Shown one piece after another: positions 18,496 to 27,041 of a stretch of 64,000 nucleotides of DNA. Numbering within the stretch: position 1 is the stretch's first letter; each line of letters starts with the position of its first letter. The notes under the pieces were generated by a model. That model saw nothing but the letters and a program-made list of their open reading frames with translations. It made no database searches and had not been told where the DNA came from. A program made the translations under genes and the position numbers. Source of the DNA: a bacterium (lineage in GTDB: Bacteria > Pseudomonadota > Alphaproteobacteria > Acetobacterales > Acetobacteraceae); assembly GCA_026224825.1 (NCBI GenBank), contig JAMFRO010000008.1:106209-170208 (forward strand). Direction: 5' to 3'.

Positions 18496-18776
18496 CATCC
18501 TTGGTGAATAACATCGGCGCGACACAACCGAAGATTGTTTATGACAGAGCCATTTCAATGCTGCGGCGCGGCAAATACCATATCCCCCGACTCAGGTTAA
18601 GAATCCGTGAAAATGCGGCAATGCACAAAATAATTCCTTGAAACCATCACACAACCGTCATCAAAAGAAAATTCTACCGCATATGTCTAATTTTTAACCA
18701 TTTGAAAACGCCTCTAGCCTAGCAAGCCAGTAGAAGATGAGCTATCACCCCCACCACAACTACTAGGTTCAGACCG

Positions 18777-18974
18777 ATGCCGACCAAAACCTCACACGGA
18801 GTCACCCTCTGGGCCGTTCCGCGTTTCCACAGGGCCGAAATCGCCCCGGGGAACGCTGAGACCGGCGTGGAGTGGGTGAACAGGCTGAAGACCTATTCTT
18901 TCCCGCTCGGCCATGAAAGCGAGGCACAACGCCCCGCCGCCGGCCAGCCGGACCAGGCAGAAACCTGTCACTGA
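18777..18974 (+). CDS. Small hypothetical protein, 65 residues
   Basis: The frame starts at an ATG and ends 20 bp before a strong terminator, which supports a real short transcript from this interval. The product is hydrophilic (MPTKTSHGVTLWAVPRF..., GHESEAQRPAAGQPDQAETC) with no recognisable domain, signal or membrane segment. No clear Shine-Dalgarno is seen (only AGG about 12 nt upstream). The region could instead encode a small RNA. The preceding ~280 bp are AT-richer and hold no other gene I can support. Confidence 0.35.
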   Translation: MPTKTSHGVTLWAVPRFHRAEIAPGNAETGVEWVNRLKTYSFPLGHESEAQRPAAGQPDQAETCH

Positions 18975-18994
18975 GACCATAAAAAACAACCCAT

Positions 18995-19023
18995 AAAAAA
19001 GGCGCCCCGCGGGGCGCCTTTTT
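18995..19023. terminator. Bidirectional rho-independent terminator
   Basis: The perfect palindrome GGCGCCCCGCGGGGCGCC (19001-19018) is flanked by six A on the left and five T on the right. It serves the plus-strand small ORF and, on the minus strand, the glutathione peroxidase gene whose stop lies 15 bp to the right. Confidence 0.92.
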
Positions 19024-19037
19024 CGTTCAAAGCTCTT

Positions 19038-19580
19038 TTAAGCCGAAAGCGCCTTATCGAGGGCTTCACGCAATTTAGGGTCATCCGCCGTGGTATCCGG
19101 CGTAAAACGGCCGATCACCTGGCCATCCTTCCCCACCACGAACTTCTCGAAATTCCACAAGATTCCCGGCGCCGGGTTCGGCGTCTTGCCATAGCCGGCC
19201 AGACGGTCACGGAACGCCGTGCCACCCCCCGCCTCAGGCTGCGCCTCGATCAGCCCCTTATACAGCGGATGAATATTCTCGCCCGTCACCTCGATCTTCG
19301 AGAACAGCGGGAAGGAGACATTGTAGGTGGTGGAGCAGAAGCTGGAAATCTCCTCCTCCGTGCCCGGCTCCTGGGCGCCGAAATCATTGGCCGGAAAGCC
19401 CAGAATCTCCAACCCGGCGCCATGTTTCTCTTCGTAGAGCTTCTGCAAGCCCTCGTACTGCGGCGTCAGCCCGCATTTGGAGGCAACATTCACCACCAGC
19501 AGCACCTTGCCCTTATAGTCAGCCAGTCTGGCCGGCTCACCCTTGATCGTCTTCAGCGGAATGTCCGAAATCGCGGTCAT
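19038..19580 (-). CDS. Glutathione peroxidase (Cys type)
   Basis: 180 residues with the family motifs NVASKCGLTPQYEGLQ (peroxidatic Cys36 in place of selenocysteine), GFPANDFGAQEPG and WNFEKFVVGKDG. It reduces peroxides in the cytoplasm, with thioredoxin or glutathione as donor. No signal peptide. It is a single-gene unit ended by the terminator at 18995-19023. Confidence 0.94.
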   Translation of the reverse strand: MTAISDIPLKTIKGEPARLADYKGKVLLVVNVASKCGLTPQYEGLQKLYEEKHGAGLEILGFPANDFGAQEPGTEEEISSFCSTTYNVSFPLFSKIEVTGENIHPLYKGLIEAQPEAGGGTAFRDRLAGYGKTPNPAPGILWNFEKFVVGKDGQVIGRFTPDTTADDPKLREALDKALSA

Positions 19581-19676
19581 GCTCGTATCCCCAGTTGTTA
19601 TGCAGAGAGATTGCCGCCCCGCGCCCCTCAGGTCAATCGCACCGCACTAGTTGCGGTACCGGGCCAGACGCACGAT

Positions 19677-20009
19677 ATGCCTCCCATGGACCATATCATC
19701 AGCCTCATCACCCTCATCCTGCTCACCATCCTCGGCCTCGTGCTCCAGGTCATCGGCTTCATCGACGGGCTCTTCGGCGCCGCCCTCACCAGCATCGGCA
19801 TCGCCCCCAGTGCGCAAGGACCGCTGCTGATCATCGCCGCCATCATCCTGGCCGTAGCCGCTTTGCGGCTGCTGGGCAGATTGATCGCCGGGCTTCTTAT
19901 TATCCTCTTCGTCCTCCTGTTGCTGGCACCGCATGCGCCCAAAAGCTGGTCCCATATCCATGACCAGGCTCCGACCATTACGCTGCCGGGGCCGCATGTG
20001 ACGATGTGA
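19677..20009 (+). CDS. Small membrane protein, two predicted TM segments
   Basis: 110 residues from MPPMDHIISL (the second ATG at 19686 is an alternative). Two hydrophobic stretches, about residues 8-30 (ISLITLILLTILGLVLQVIG) and 45-82 (LLIIAAIILAVAALRLLG...LLIILFVLLLLAP), indicate an inner-membrane protein. The C-terminus ends in a polar tail with several His. No family recognised. Confidence 0.6.
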   Translation: MPPMDHIISLITLILLTILGLVLQVIGFIDGLFGAALTSIGIAPSAQGPLLIIAAIILAVAALRLLGRLIAGLLIILFVLLLLAPHAPKSWSHIHDQAPTITLPGPHVTM

Positions 20010-20221
20010 GGCTTGGGGTGATCAGAGGCAGGCGTTTTGGTTTCAGCCTAATATAGCAGCGGCCGACGTCTGTTGGCCCATCAAATACACCGTATACCTG
20101 CACCAAAACTTGACTGGCTCTGCCTAGCTGCCAGAGCGGTGCATAATTTTTGATATTCAAACCATCCCCTCGGTGAGGAAATGTATCTGGCAGTTCATCG
20201 CCGCCCTAATGCGGGAAAAAG

Positions 20222-21382
20222 CTAAAAAGGAATGTTTTGCGGCGTCATGATGCCGGCAACGTCTTGGAAGATAGCGATGGCGGGATCGGTCGCAGCACGG
20301 GCGATCTCCGTATTGACCAAGACAATGACGGTGATTTTCCGCGTCGGTAAATAAAATGCGGCTGTGTTATAACCTGGCACCAAACCGGCATGCCCGAACC
20401 AGCCTGCCGTACAGAAAACCCCAAGGCCGTAACTGACGTTAGAGCCCTCCGGAATGCAGGCAAGGCGGGTGGCCTGCGTTGCGGAACCGTTCGTCGCACC
20501 GGTAACATAGAGAAAAACCCAGCGCTTCATATCGGCGAGGTCCGAGACCATTCTGCCCGCTGACCCCAGCATGGATACTGGCATTGGTTTAGCGACATCT
20601 GTCCAGGTTTTGTCGTCGGTCAGATCATACCCATGCACTGAAGGTGCTGGCATGGCCTGGGTAGTGGGATAACTGGTCTGGTAAAGATGGTAAGGCTGGA
20701 GGAGGCGGGTTGCGACCTGCTCGCCAACACTTTGGCCGGTGATACGTTCGATAACTAGGCCGAGGATCAAGTAATTTGTACTGCTGTAATGATAGGCAGT
20801 ACCTGGAGGAAAATAAGGTTTCTGCGCCAACGCCCATTTGATGATTGTGCGCGTGTCAAAATCTGTTTCCGGCCCCCATTTACCAGACTCAAATTCGGGG
20901 GTGGCGACATAATCAAACAAGCCGCTGCGCATGTCGCAGAGCTCGCGTACGGTAATATTCTGCGCGTTGGGGATTGCAACCCCAATGTTAAATTTGGCTA
21001 ACGGATCATCGAGGTTGAGTTTGCCTTCATCGACCAGTTGCAGAATGACCGTGGCGACAAAGGTCTTCGTGATGCTGCCGATACGGAAATGATCTTGCGG
21101 CGTGAGCTTGCGGTGCGTGGCGAGATCGGCATAGCCGAAGGCATGGATATAGGTGCCGCCCCTGCCATCCCAGACTCCGATCAGCACGCCAGGCACCGGG
21201 GTTTTGCCGCCATAGCCGCCAAGGCTAGCCCGGTCTGCTTCTACCGCGCTGGCGATTTGCGCCTGAATGGCCGGGTCGCCGGCGGAAGGTGCCTGGAGAG
21301 CCGGGGCGGCCCGGCAAGGAACAGCAAGCAATAAAACGTTGCAAACGAGCAGAGCCACGCACAGGGCATTATGGGAACGCAT
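20222..21382 (-). CDS. Serine hydrolase, class C beta-lactamase / penicillin-binding family
   Basis: About 386 residues from MRSHNALCVALL, starting with a signal peptide cleaved near PCRAAPA. The three catalytic motifs of the family are visible: SITK (Ser-x-x-Lys), YSSTN (Tyr-x-Asn) and HAG. The protein acts in the periplasm. Members include D-aminopeptidases, esterases and AmpC-like enzymes, and the sequence does not decide between them. The gene is bordered by ~210 bp (20010-20221) and ~158 bp of plain intergenic sequence. Confidence 0.85.
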   Translation of the reverse strand: MRSHNALCVALLVCNVLLLAVPCRAAPALQAPSAGDPAIQAQIASAVEADRASLGGYGGKTPVPGVLIGVWDGRGGTYIHAFGYADLATHRKLTPQDHFRIGSITKTFVATVILQLVDEGKLNLDDPLAKFNIGVAIPNAQNITVRELCDMRSGLFDYVATPEFESGKWGPETDFDTRTIIKWALAQKPYFPPGTAYHYSSTNYLILGLVIERITGQSVGEQVATRLLQPYHLYQTSYPTTQAMPAPSVHGYDLTDDKTWTDVAKPMPVSMLGSAGRMVSDLADMKRWVFLYVTGATNGSATQATRLACIPEGSNVSYGLGVFCTAGWFGHAGLVPGYNTAAFYLPTRKITVIVLVNTEIARAATDPAIAIFQDVAGIMTPQNIPF

Positions 21383-21540
21383 TTTGCCTCCAGTTTTTTT
21401 GGCGAAGCTACGAGCCAAACCTGGTCGCGGCAAGGCAAGCTGACAACCTCAATTGTGCATAAATCTTGATTCACGCACCAAACCCTTTTGCACCACCTCG
21501 CCAGCGGTAACTCCATCAAAATCCTAGTGAAACCACCCCC

Positions 21541-22536
21541 TCAGGCCACCCCTGCCCTGAGCAGATCGTGAATATGCACCACCCCCACCGGCTTTTGCCC
21601 GTCAACCACGAACATGCAGGTAAAAGGCTGGGACGCATTATTCATCCGGGCCAGCACTTCGGCGGCCAGCACATCCGCCGTTACGGTTTGCGGGTGCTTG
21701 CCCATGGCCATCTCCACGGTGATGTCGAAGGCGCCTTTCTGGAAGGCGCGGCGGAGGTCGCCATCGGTGAGCACGCCGATGAGGTTTTGCGCCTCATCCA
21801 CCACGGCGGCGATGCCGAAGCGTTTCGAGGTCATCTCGACGATGCCCTGGCTGAGGGAGGTATCTTTGGTCACCAGCGGCAGCTCGTTGCCTTTGTGCAT
21901 GAGCTGGCCGACGGTGAGGAGTTGGGCGCCGAGTTTGCCGCCGGGGTGGTAATGGCTGAAGTCGCGGGACGAAAAACCGCGGCGGTCGAGCAGGAGCATG
22001 GCCAGGGCATCGCCGGCGACGAGCTGCATGGTGGTGCTGGTGGTGGGCGCCAGGCCGTTGGGGCAGGCTTCTTCCGCCGCCGGGAGGAACAGGCCGATAT
22101 CCGCCGCACGGCCGAGGGCTGAATCCGGGCGCGAGGTGATGGCGATGAGTTTGATACCGAAGCGGCGGGTGTAGGTGATGATATTGGCGAGCTCGGGCAC
22201 CTCGCCGGACCAGGAGAGGGCGAGCACCACATCGCGCGGGGCGATCATGCCGAGATCGCCATGGCTGGCCTCGGCGGGGTGGACGAAATGGCTATGCGTG
22301 CCGGTGCTGGCGAGTGTGGCGGCAATCTTGTTGCCGACATGCCCGGATTTGCCCATGCCGGTGACGACCACGGCACCACCCGCCGCCTCGATGGCCTTAG
22401 CACTGGCGAGGAAGGCCTGGGCCAGCCCGTTGCTGAGCCCTGCGCGCATCTCCTGCAGGCCGCGCAATTCGATGTCGATGGTTGTCTCAATCCGCGCGAT
22501 CGCGGCCTCGTCGCTCAGTGCCGGGATCGCATTCAT
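21541..22536 (-). CDS. kdsD: D-arabinose 5-phosphate isomerase (KpsF/GutQ family)
   Basis: 331 residues: an N-terminal SIS sugar-isomerase domain ([20 protein letters not shown]..., [11 protein letters not shown]) followed by two CBS domains (from about residue 205, [11 protein letters not shown], and 270, AMGKHPQTV). It converts ribulose-5-P to arabinose-5-P for KDO synthesis. The start overlaps the kdsA stop as ATGA, so both steps toward KDO are translationally coupled. Confidence 0.93.
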   Translation of the reverse strand: MNAIPALSDEAAIARIETTIDIELRGLQEMRAGLSNGLAQAFLASAKAIEAAGGAVVVTGMGKSGHVGNKIAATLASTGTHSHFVHPAEASHGDLGMIAPRDVVLALSWSGEVPELANIITYTRRFGIKLIAITSRPDSALGRAADIGLFLPAAEEACPNGLAPTTSTTMQLVAGDALAMLLLDRRGFSSRDFSHYHPGGKLGAQLLTVGQLMHKGNELPLVTKDTSLSQGIVEMTSKRFGIAAVVDEAQNLIGVLTDGDLRRAFQKGAFDITVEMAMGKHPQTVTADVLAAEVLARMNNASQPFTCMFVVDGQKPVGVVHIHDLLRAGVA

Positions 22537-23390
22537 CCGCGCGCGGCCTGGCGTTTTGCGATGGCATCGAACTCCATGAGGTCGGCGATGAGGGCGGCGA
22601 AATCTTTGAGCGCCACCATATTGGGGCCGTCGGACGGCGCCTTATCCGGGTCCGGATGTGTCTCGATGAACAACCCGGCCACACCCACGGCCACGGCGGC
22701 GCGGGCCAAAACGCCCACGAATTCGCGCTGCCCGCCGGAGGAGGCACCCTGCCCGCCCGGCTGCTGCACGGAATGTGTGGCATCGAAGATCACCGGCGCG
22801 CCGAACCCGGCCATCACCGGCAGGCCACGGAAATCCGACACCAGCGTGTTATAGCCGAAGCTGGTACCGCGCTCAGTGATGAGCACGCGCGGGTTGCCCG
22901 ATTGGGTGACCTTCGCCACCACATTCTTCATGTCCCAGGGCGCCAGAAACTGGCCTTTCTTCACATTCACAACCGCGCCGGTCTCTGCGGCGGCGATGAT
23001 CAGATCCGTCTGCCGGCACAGGAAAGCGGGGATCTGCAATATGTCCACCACCTCAGCGACAGCCGCGCATTGGTCGCGCTCATGCACATCGGTGAGCAGC
23101 GGTAGGCCTAGCCTGGCTTTGATATCACCCAGAATCTGCAACCCGGCATCCAGCCCGACGCCGCGCCCGGCGGAAATGCTGGTGCGGTTGGCCTTGTCGA
23201 ACGAGCTCTTGAACACCAGCCCGACGCCGAGTTTCTCGCTGATCTCCTTGAGCGCGCTGGCGCACTCAAAAGCATGCGCGGCACTCTCGATCTGGCAGGG
23301 GCCGGCGATGAGGGCGAGCGGCAGGCTGTTGCCAAAGCGAACCCCGCCTAGAGTCACCACAGGCTGCGGCGTTGTCACCATGTTATCCAT
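22533..23390 (-). CDS. kdsA: 3-deoxy-8-phosphooctulonate synthase
   Basis: 285 residues with [28 protein letters not shown] and [13 protein letters not shown]. The Cys in GPCQIE marks the metal-dependent class II of KDO8P synthases, rather than the Asn form of E. coli. It condenses PEP with arabinose-5-P to make KDO-8-P for the LPS inner core. Codon 4 (MVTTPQ) is an alternative start. Confidence 0.95.
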   Translation of the reverse strand: MDNMVTTPQPVVTLGGVRFGNSLPLALIAGPCQIESAAHAFECASALKEISEKLGVGLVFKSSFDKANRTSISAGRGVGLDAGLQILGDIKARLGLPLLTDVHERDQCAAVAEVVDILQIPAFLCRQTDLIIAAAETGAVVNVKKGQFLAPWDMKNVVAKVTQSGNPRVLITERGTSFGYNTLVSDFRGLPVMAGFGAPVIFDATHSVQQPGGQGASSGGQREFVGVLARAAVAVGVAGLFIETHPDPDKAPSDGPNMVALKDFAALIADLMEFDAIAKRQAARG

Positions 23391-23489
23391 GGCCGCAGGG
23401 GTAATCCAACCGGGGTATTTTGTCTATTCGCAGGGCGTTTGTGGGTTTGAACCTTGCCATTCCCACAAAATCCCCCAAAACTCGCCGCC

Positions 23490-24245
23490 ATGTCAGCACA
23501 ACGCCAGACGGAGATTTTGCGCGCGGTACGCCAGGCCGGCAGCGCCTCGGTAACGGCCCTGGCGGCGGCGCTGGACGTGTCCACCGAGAGTATCCGGCGG
23601 GACATCGGCGCACTTGTGGAGAGCGGGGCGGTGCTGCGGTTCCACGGCGGCATCATGGACCCGGCGCATCAGGAGGAACCGCCCTTCCAGCGCCGGATGC
23701 GGGTGAACCGCGAAGCCAAGCGCAAGATCGCCGGGCTGGTGCTGGAGCGCGTCCAGGATGGTGATTCGCTCATCCTCGATAACGGCACCACCACCGCCTA
23801 TGTGGCCGAGGCGCTGGCGGCGCGTTCCAGGCTGGTGGTGGTCACCAATTCCGCGCAGATCGCCTGCCGCCTGGCCGGGCGCAATGGCAACCGCGTGTTT
23901 CTGGCCGGCGGGGAGGTTTCGGGCGATGACGCCGCCGCCTTTGGCCCCGGCGCGCTGGATTTTTTGCGCCAGTTCCGGGTGCGCTACGCTTTGCTCTCGG
24001 CCGGCGGCATTGGCCTGCATGGCGAGATAAGGGTGTTCCATCTGTTCGAGGCGGAATTCGCCCGTACCGCCATGGGCCAGGCGACCGAGAGCTGGGTGAT
24101 CGCGGATGCCAGCAAATTCGGCCGCGAGGCGCCGGTGCAGTGCTGTGAGCTGGCCGCCATCAACCGGCTGATCACCGACTTAGCCCCCGATGCTGCCCTG
24201 CGCGCGGCCTGTACGGATGCCGATGTGGAGATCGTGAGCGGCTAA
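23490..24245 (+). CDS. DeoR/GlpR-family transcriptional regulator
   Basis: About 251 residues from MSAQRQTEILRAVRQAG. An N-terminal winged helix-turn-helix (VTALAAALDVSTESIRRDIGAL) is followed by the sugar-phosphate-sensing domain (GDSLILDNGTTTAYVA, VVVTNSAQIA, FLAGGEV, VIADASKFG). DeoR proteins usually repress sugar or polyol catabolism. It is transcribed divergently from kdsA-kdsD with a ~100-bp gap, and no catabolic target lies adjacent, so the target is unknown. Confidence 0.88.
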   Translation: MSAQRQTEILRAVRQAGSASVTALAAALDVSTESIRRDIGALVESGAVLRFHGGIMDPAHQEEPPFQRRMRVNREAKRKIAGLVLERVQDGDSLILDNGTTTAYVAEALAARSRLVVVTNSAQIACRLAGRNGNRVFLAGGEVSGDDAAAFGPGALDFLRQFRVRYALLSAGGIGLHGEIRVFHLFEAEFARTAMGQATESWVIADASKFGREAPVQCCELAAINRLITDLAPDAALRAACTDADVEIVSG

Positions 24246-24305
24246 CATTGCCATGTGGTATGGTTGATGTTAGCTGCGTTTGTCACCCAGCAAAGGCCTT
24301 ACAAC

Positions 24306-25226
24306 ATGATCCGCCGTAACACCGCACTGGCAGTCTGCACCATGGCGGCTTTCGCCCTCGCCGCCCCGGCGGCCGATGCCCATGCCGTCGCCGGTGCCCG
24401 GGTTTTCGTCAACACTTTGCTCATCGACGACCCGGGCGTGGGCGATGAGGCCAATCTGCCGGTCTATTCGGTCACCAGCCCGGATGGCAAAAGTACCGTC
24501 ACCGACCTCAATTTCGAATATGACAAGACGATCCTGGAAAATCTCGGTGTTGGCGTCGGCGCCGATTGGGATTGGATCACCAACGATGCGATGGATGGCA
24601 AAAAATCGCATGGCGGGTTCGATGACCCATATGTGCAGCTAAAATACCGCTGGATATTGCTGCCGGAACATGAATTCATGAGTTCGGTGCAGATCCAGCA
24701 GAGCTTTGGCCGCGCCGGCACCACGGGCATCGATTCCGGCTATGATACCACCACGGTTTCCGGGTTTTTCGGCAAGGGATTCGGCGATATTCCGCTCGAT
24801 GCCGTGCGCCCCTTCGCGCTCACCGGCGAGCTGGATTACAACATGCCCGATACCGGCAATGCCACCGGGACCGGTGCCATCAACACCTGGTCTGGCGGGC
24901 TGACGCTGCAATATTCCATTCCGTATCTGCAATCGCAAATCCGCGATTACGGCCTGCCGCCGGTGCTGGCCAACCTCACCCCGCTGGTGGAGCTGGGGTG
25001 GAGCTCGGCGGCCGCCGCCTCCGCGTTCCGGCCAACCGGTCATCCCACCACATTCAACCTGGGTTCCGGTGCGGTGTGGACGGGCGAGGATTATTCGCTC
25101 TCCACCGAATTGCTCTGGCCCCTGAACGGCAATTCCGGGCATGGGCTGGGCGTGATCGGCCAGTTCCATCTATATTTCGACGACCTGCTGCCCGATACTC
25201 TGGGCAAACCCTTATTTGGCTCGTGA
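24306..25226 (+). CDS. Exported beta-strand-rich protein, probable outer-membrane protein, linked to CopC
   Basis: About 306 residues from MIRRNTALAV, with a signal peptide cleaved after PAADAHA. The rest alternates polar and hydrophobic residues with many Gly/Tyr/Trp (FGKGFGDIPLDAVRPFALTG, WSGGLTLQYSIPY), typical of an outer-membrane barrel. It ends LFGS rather than in Phe. No named family is certain. The copC gene follows 7 bp downstream, suggesting a role in copper tolerance or uptake. Confidence 0.6.
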   Translation: MIRRNTALAVCTMAAFALAAPAADAHAVAGARVFVNTLLIDDPGVGDEANLPVYSVTSPDGKSTVTDLNFEYDKTILENLGVGVGADWDWITNDAMDGKKSHGGFDDPYVQLKYRWILLPEHEFMSSVQIQQSFGRAGTTGIDSGYDTTTVSGFFGKGFGDIPLDAVRPFALTGELDYNMPDTGNATGTGAINTWSGGLTLQYSIPYLQSQIRDYGLPPVLANLTPLVELGWSSAAAASAFRPTGHPTTFNLGSGAVWTGEDYSLSTELLWPLNGNSGHGLGVIGQFHLYFDDLLPDTLGKPLFGS

Positions 25227-25233
25227 GGTTATC

Positions 25234-25605
25234 ATGACTGGTTTTACACGCTCCGCCGCCGCCGGTTTGCTGCTGGCGCTGCTCGGCACGGCACCTGCCT
25301 GCGCCCATGCGTTTCTCGTGAAATCCGACCCGGCGGTGGGCAGTGTTTTGAACGCTGCCCCGAAAATGCTGGTGCTCAGCTATACCGAGGATCTGGAAGT
25401 GCCGTTCTGCTTCGTTACCGTAACAGACAGCATGGGCATGAACGATGCCGCCGGCCGCCCGCAACCCGTGCCGGGGCACCCGAACGAGATGCAGGTGCCG
25501 CTGAGTATTCAGATGGCGGGCAAGATCACCGTGGCCTGGCATGCGCTCTCCACCGATACGCATAAGACGCAAGGGAGTTTCAGTTTTACGGTGGGGCAGA
25601 TTTAG
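25234..25605 (+). CDS. copC: CopC-domain periplasmic copper-binding protein
   Basis: 123 residues with a signal peptide (cleaved near ACAHAF) and an Ig-like CopC domain. The mature protein begins with the copper-ligand His (AHAFLVKSDPAVGS). LSYTEDLE and the C-terminal WHALSTDTHKTQGSFSFTV carry the other conserved residues (Asp and His). A GAGG lies 7-10 nt upstream of the start. CopD, often fused or adjacent, is absent. Confidence 0.88.
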   Translation: MTGFTRSAAAGLLLALLGTAPACAHAFLVKSDPAVGSVLNAAPKMLVLSYTEDLEVPFCFVTVTDSMGMNDAAGRPQPVPGHPNEMQVPLSIQMAGKITVAWHALSTDTHKTQGSFSFTVGQI

Positions 25606-25702
25606 GGTCGGCCCCAGATTGGGGGAGACCGGTTTGCGCCCATCGCGGTTGTTCCTGCCCAACTTCGGCGTTCTCGAAAGCGGACATGAGATGAGAATGT
25701 AG

Positions 25703-25728
25703 GGTGGGATGCTCGTTAGCATCCCACC
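25703..25728. repeat. Palindromic repeat left of the HNH gene
   Basis: Inverted 11-bp arms GGTGGGATGCT (25703-25713) and AGCATCCCACC (25718-25728) enclose a 4-nt loop, within a 211-bp gap between copC and the HNH gene. It resembles REP/BIME-type elements. A second, different palindrome lies on the right side of the HNH gene. Confidence 0.7.
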
Positions 25729-25816
25729 AACCCGCCGGGTGGAAGGGGTGGGGTGTTAAGGAGCCCCCCACCCTTGCGTGCTACCCGAGCAGAAAGAGAT
25801 CGTGTAAAGTTCTATA

Positions 25817-26716
25817 ATGGGACAGCATAAAGTGAAGCAATATAATCGGGAACAGTACCTCGAACATAACCCGTTCTGTTGCTATTGTGGAGCTAAAGCC
25901 AAGACGACGGATCACATTCCAAATCGAGCGTATTTTACTCAGCGCGGCTGGCCCGATGGGCATGAATTCCCTTGCTGTAAACAATGCAATGATGAGACGC
26001 GGATCGATGAGCTGGTCGTGGCATTTTTGCTGAATCTGCGGCTTGTCGACAATAGTCCGCAAATCGAGGAAATGCAGATCAAACTTGCTCACGGGATAAA
26101 AAACAACGCCCCAGAAATTGTGCAAGAATGGGGGGTAGATTGGCCGACATCAGCCAGTGGCCGAAAGCGAGCTTTCAGAGAGGCGTTCGGAGAAATGGGG
26201 GATGAAATGCGCCGACAGAATTTCGGCATGATTGACATCGGCCCGCTCACAAAGCAAAGACTTAATCGGTTCGTCACGAAGCTGGCGAAGACCTTGTATT
26301 ACAAACATGTGGGCCGAATTTTAGATGGATATATATTCCCGACCTGGCACAATATCTACATCGATTCGCAAGAGGTAACCCAAAAAAGAGTGAAAAATGC
26401 TTTGACGTTCGCCGATAATATAGAGATTCCAGAACGAAACAAAAAACTTACAAGCGATCAATTTTTCTACAGGTATCGATGCGATCCCGATCAAGGTTGG
26501 CTCTTCGCGTCAGTCGTATTTAGCGAGCAATTTATGTTCGACCTATGTGTCGTGTCAGAGCCCGGCATGGATTGGATCCTACAAAATGCAGGAAGACCGG
26601 AGCTGAAGCTGGACTATGAAGTGGACAGGTTCAGGCTCAAATTTCGTCCCGAAGGGATCGACGCTAAATTTCCTCACACAGATTTTCCGCGAGTGAAAGC
26701 GACCGCAAGGAGGTAG
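25817..26716 (+). CDS. Orphan HNH-nuclease-like protein
   Basis: 299 residues. The N-terminal ~60 residues hold a zinc-ribbon HNH-like pattern: CCYCG, then TTDHIPNRAYF and CKQCNDET (two CxxC knuckles around a D-H pair). The remaining ~230 residues match no family I recognise and contain aromatic-rich segments (FFYRYRCDPDQGWLF). Base composition is visibly more AT-rich than neighbours, and the gene is bracketed by palindromic repeats with no partner gene, which suggests recent acquisition. A DNA-cleaving or defence role is possible but not shown. Confidence 0.7.
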   Translation: MGQHKVKQYNREQYLEHNPFCCYCGAKAKTTDHIPNRAYFTQRGWPDGHEFPCCKQCNDETRIDELVVAFLLNLRLVDNSPQIEEMQIKLAHGIKNNAPEIVQEWGVDWPTSASGRKRAFREAFGEMGDEMRRQNFGMIDIGPLTKQRLNRFVTKLAKTLYYKHVGRILDGYIFPTWHNIYIDSQEVTQKRVKNALTFADNIEIPERNKKLTSDQFFYRYRCDPDQGWLFASVVFSEQFMFDLCVVSEPGMDWILQNAGRPELKLDYEVDRFRLKFRPEGIDAKFPHTDFPRVKATARR

Positions 26717-26763
26717 GCCATGTGCAATCTTTATTCACAGGTCAAAGGGTGACAACAGCGAGC

Positions 26764-26844
26764 GGGCGGGCGACGCCCGCCATCGGGCGCTAATTGTGCG
26801 CTTGCTGGTCAAACGCCGCAGTGGATGGCGGGCGTTGCCCGCCC
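26764..26844. repeat. Long palindromic element right of the HNH gene
   Basis: Arms of 21 nt (26764-26784 and 26824-26844, 20 of 21 matching; GGGCGGGCGACGCCCGCC core) flank a 39-nt centre. Each arm is itself palindromic. It lies in the 325-bp gap between the HNH gene and the dehydrogenase gene. I see no gene in that gap. Confidence 0.75.
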
Positions 26845-27041
26845 TAGTTCCCCACGAATACCCGGCTGCACCGGTAATGCCTGCTTTCTTAACTCACAGT
26901 CCAAAATCCGCCAGTCCGCTTACGGCCGAAACCAGTCATCCTTTGATTAGGTTTCTCCTCGTTTGAGGGAAGAGTTTCGCCCCTGGTTCCCGTTCATTTG
27001 GGCCAGAGGCCGTGAAGCCAAGAGCGGTTTTACGTCATGGT

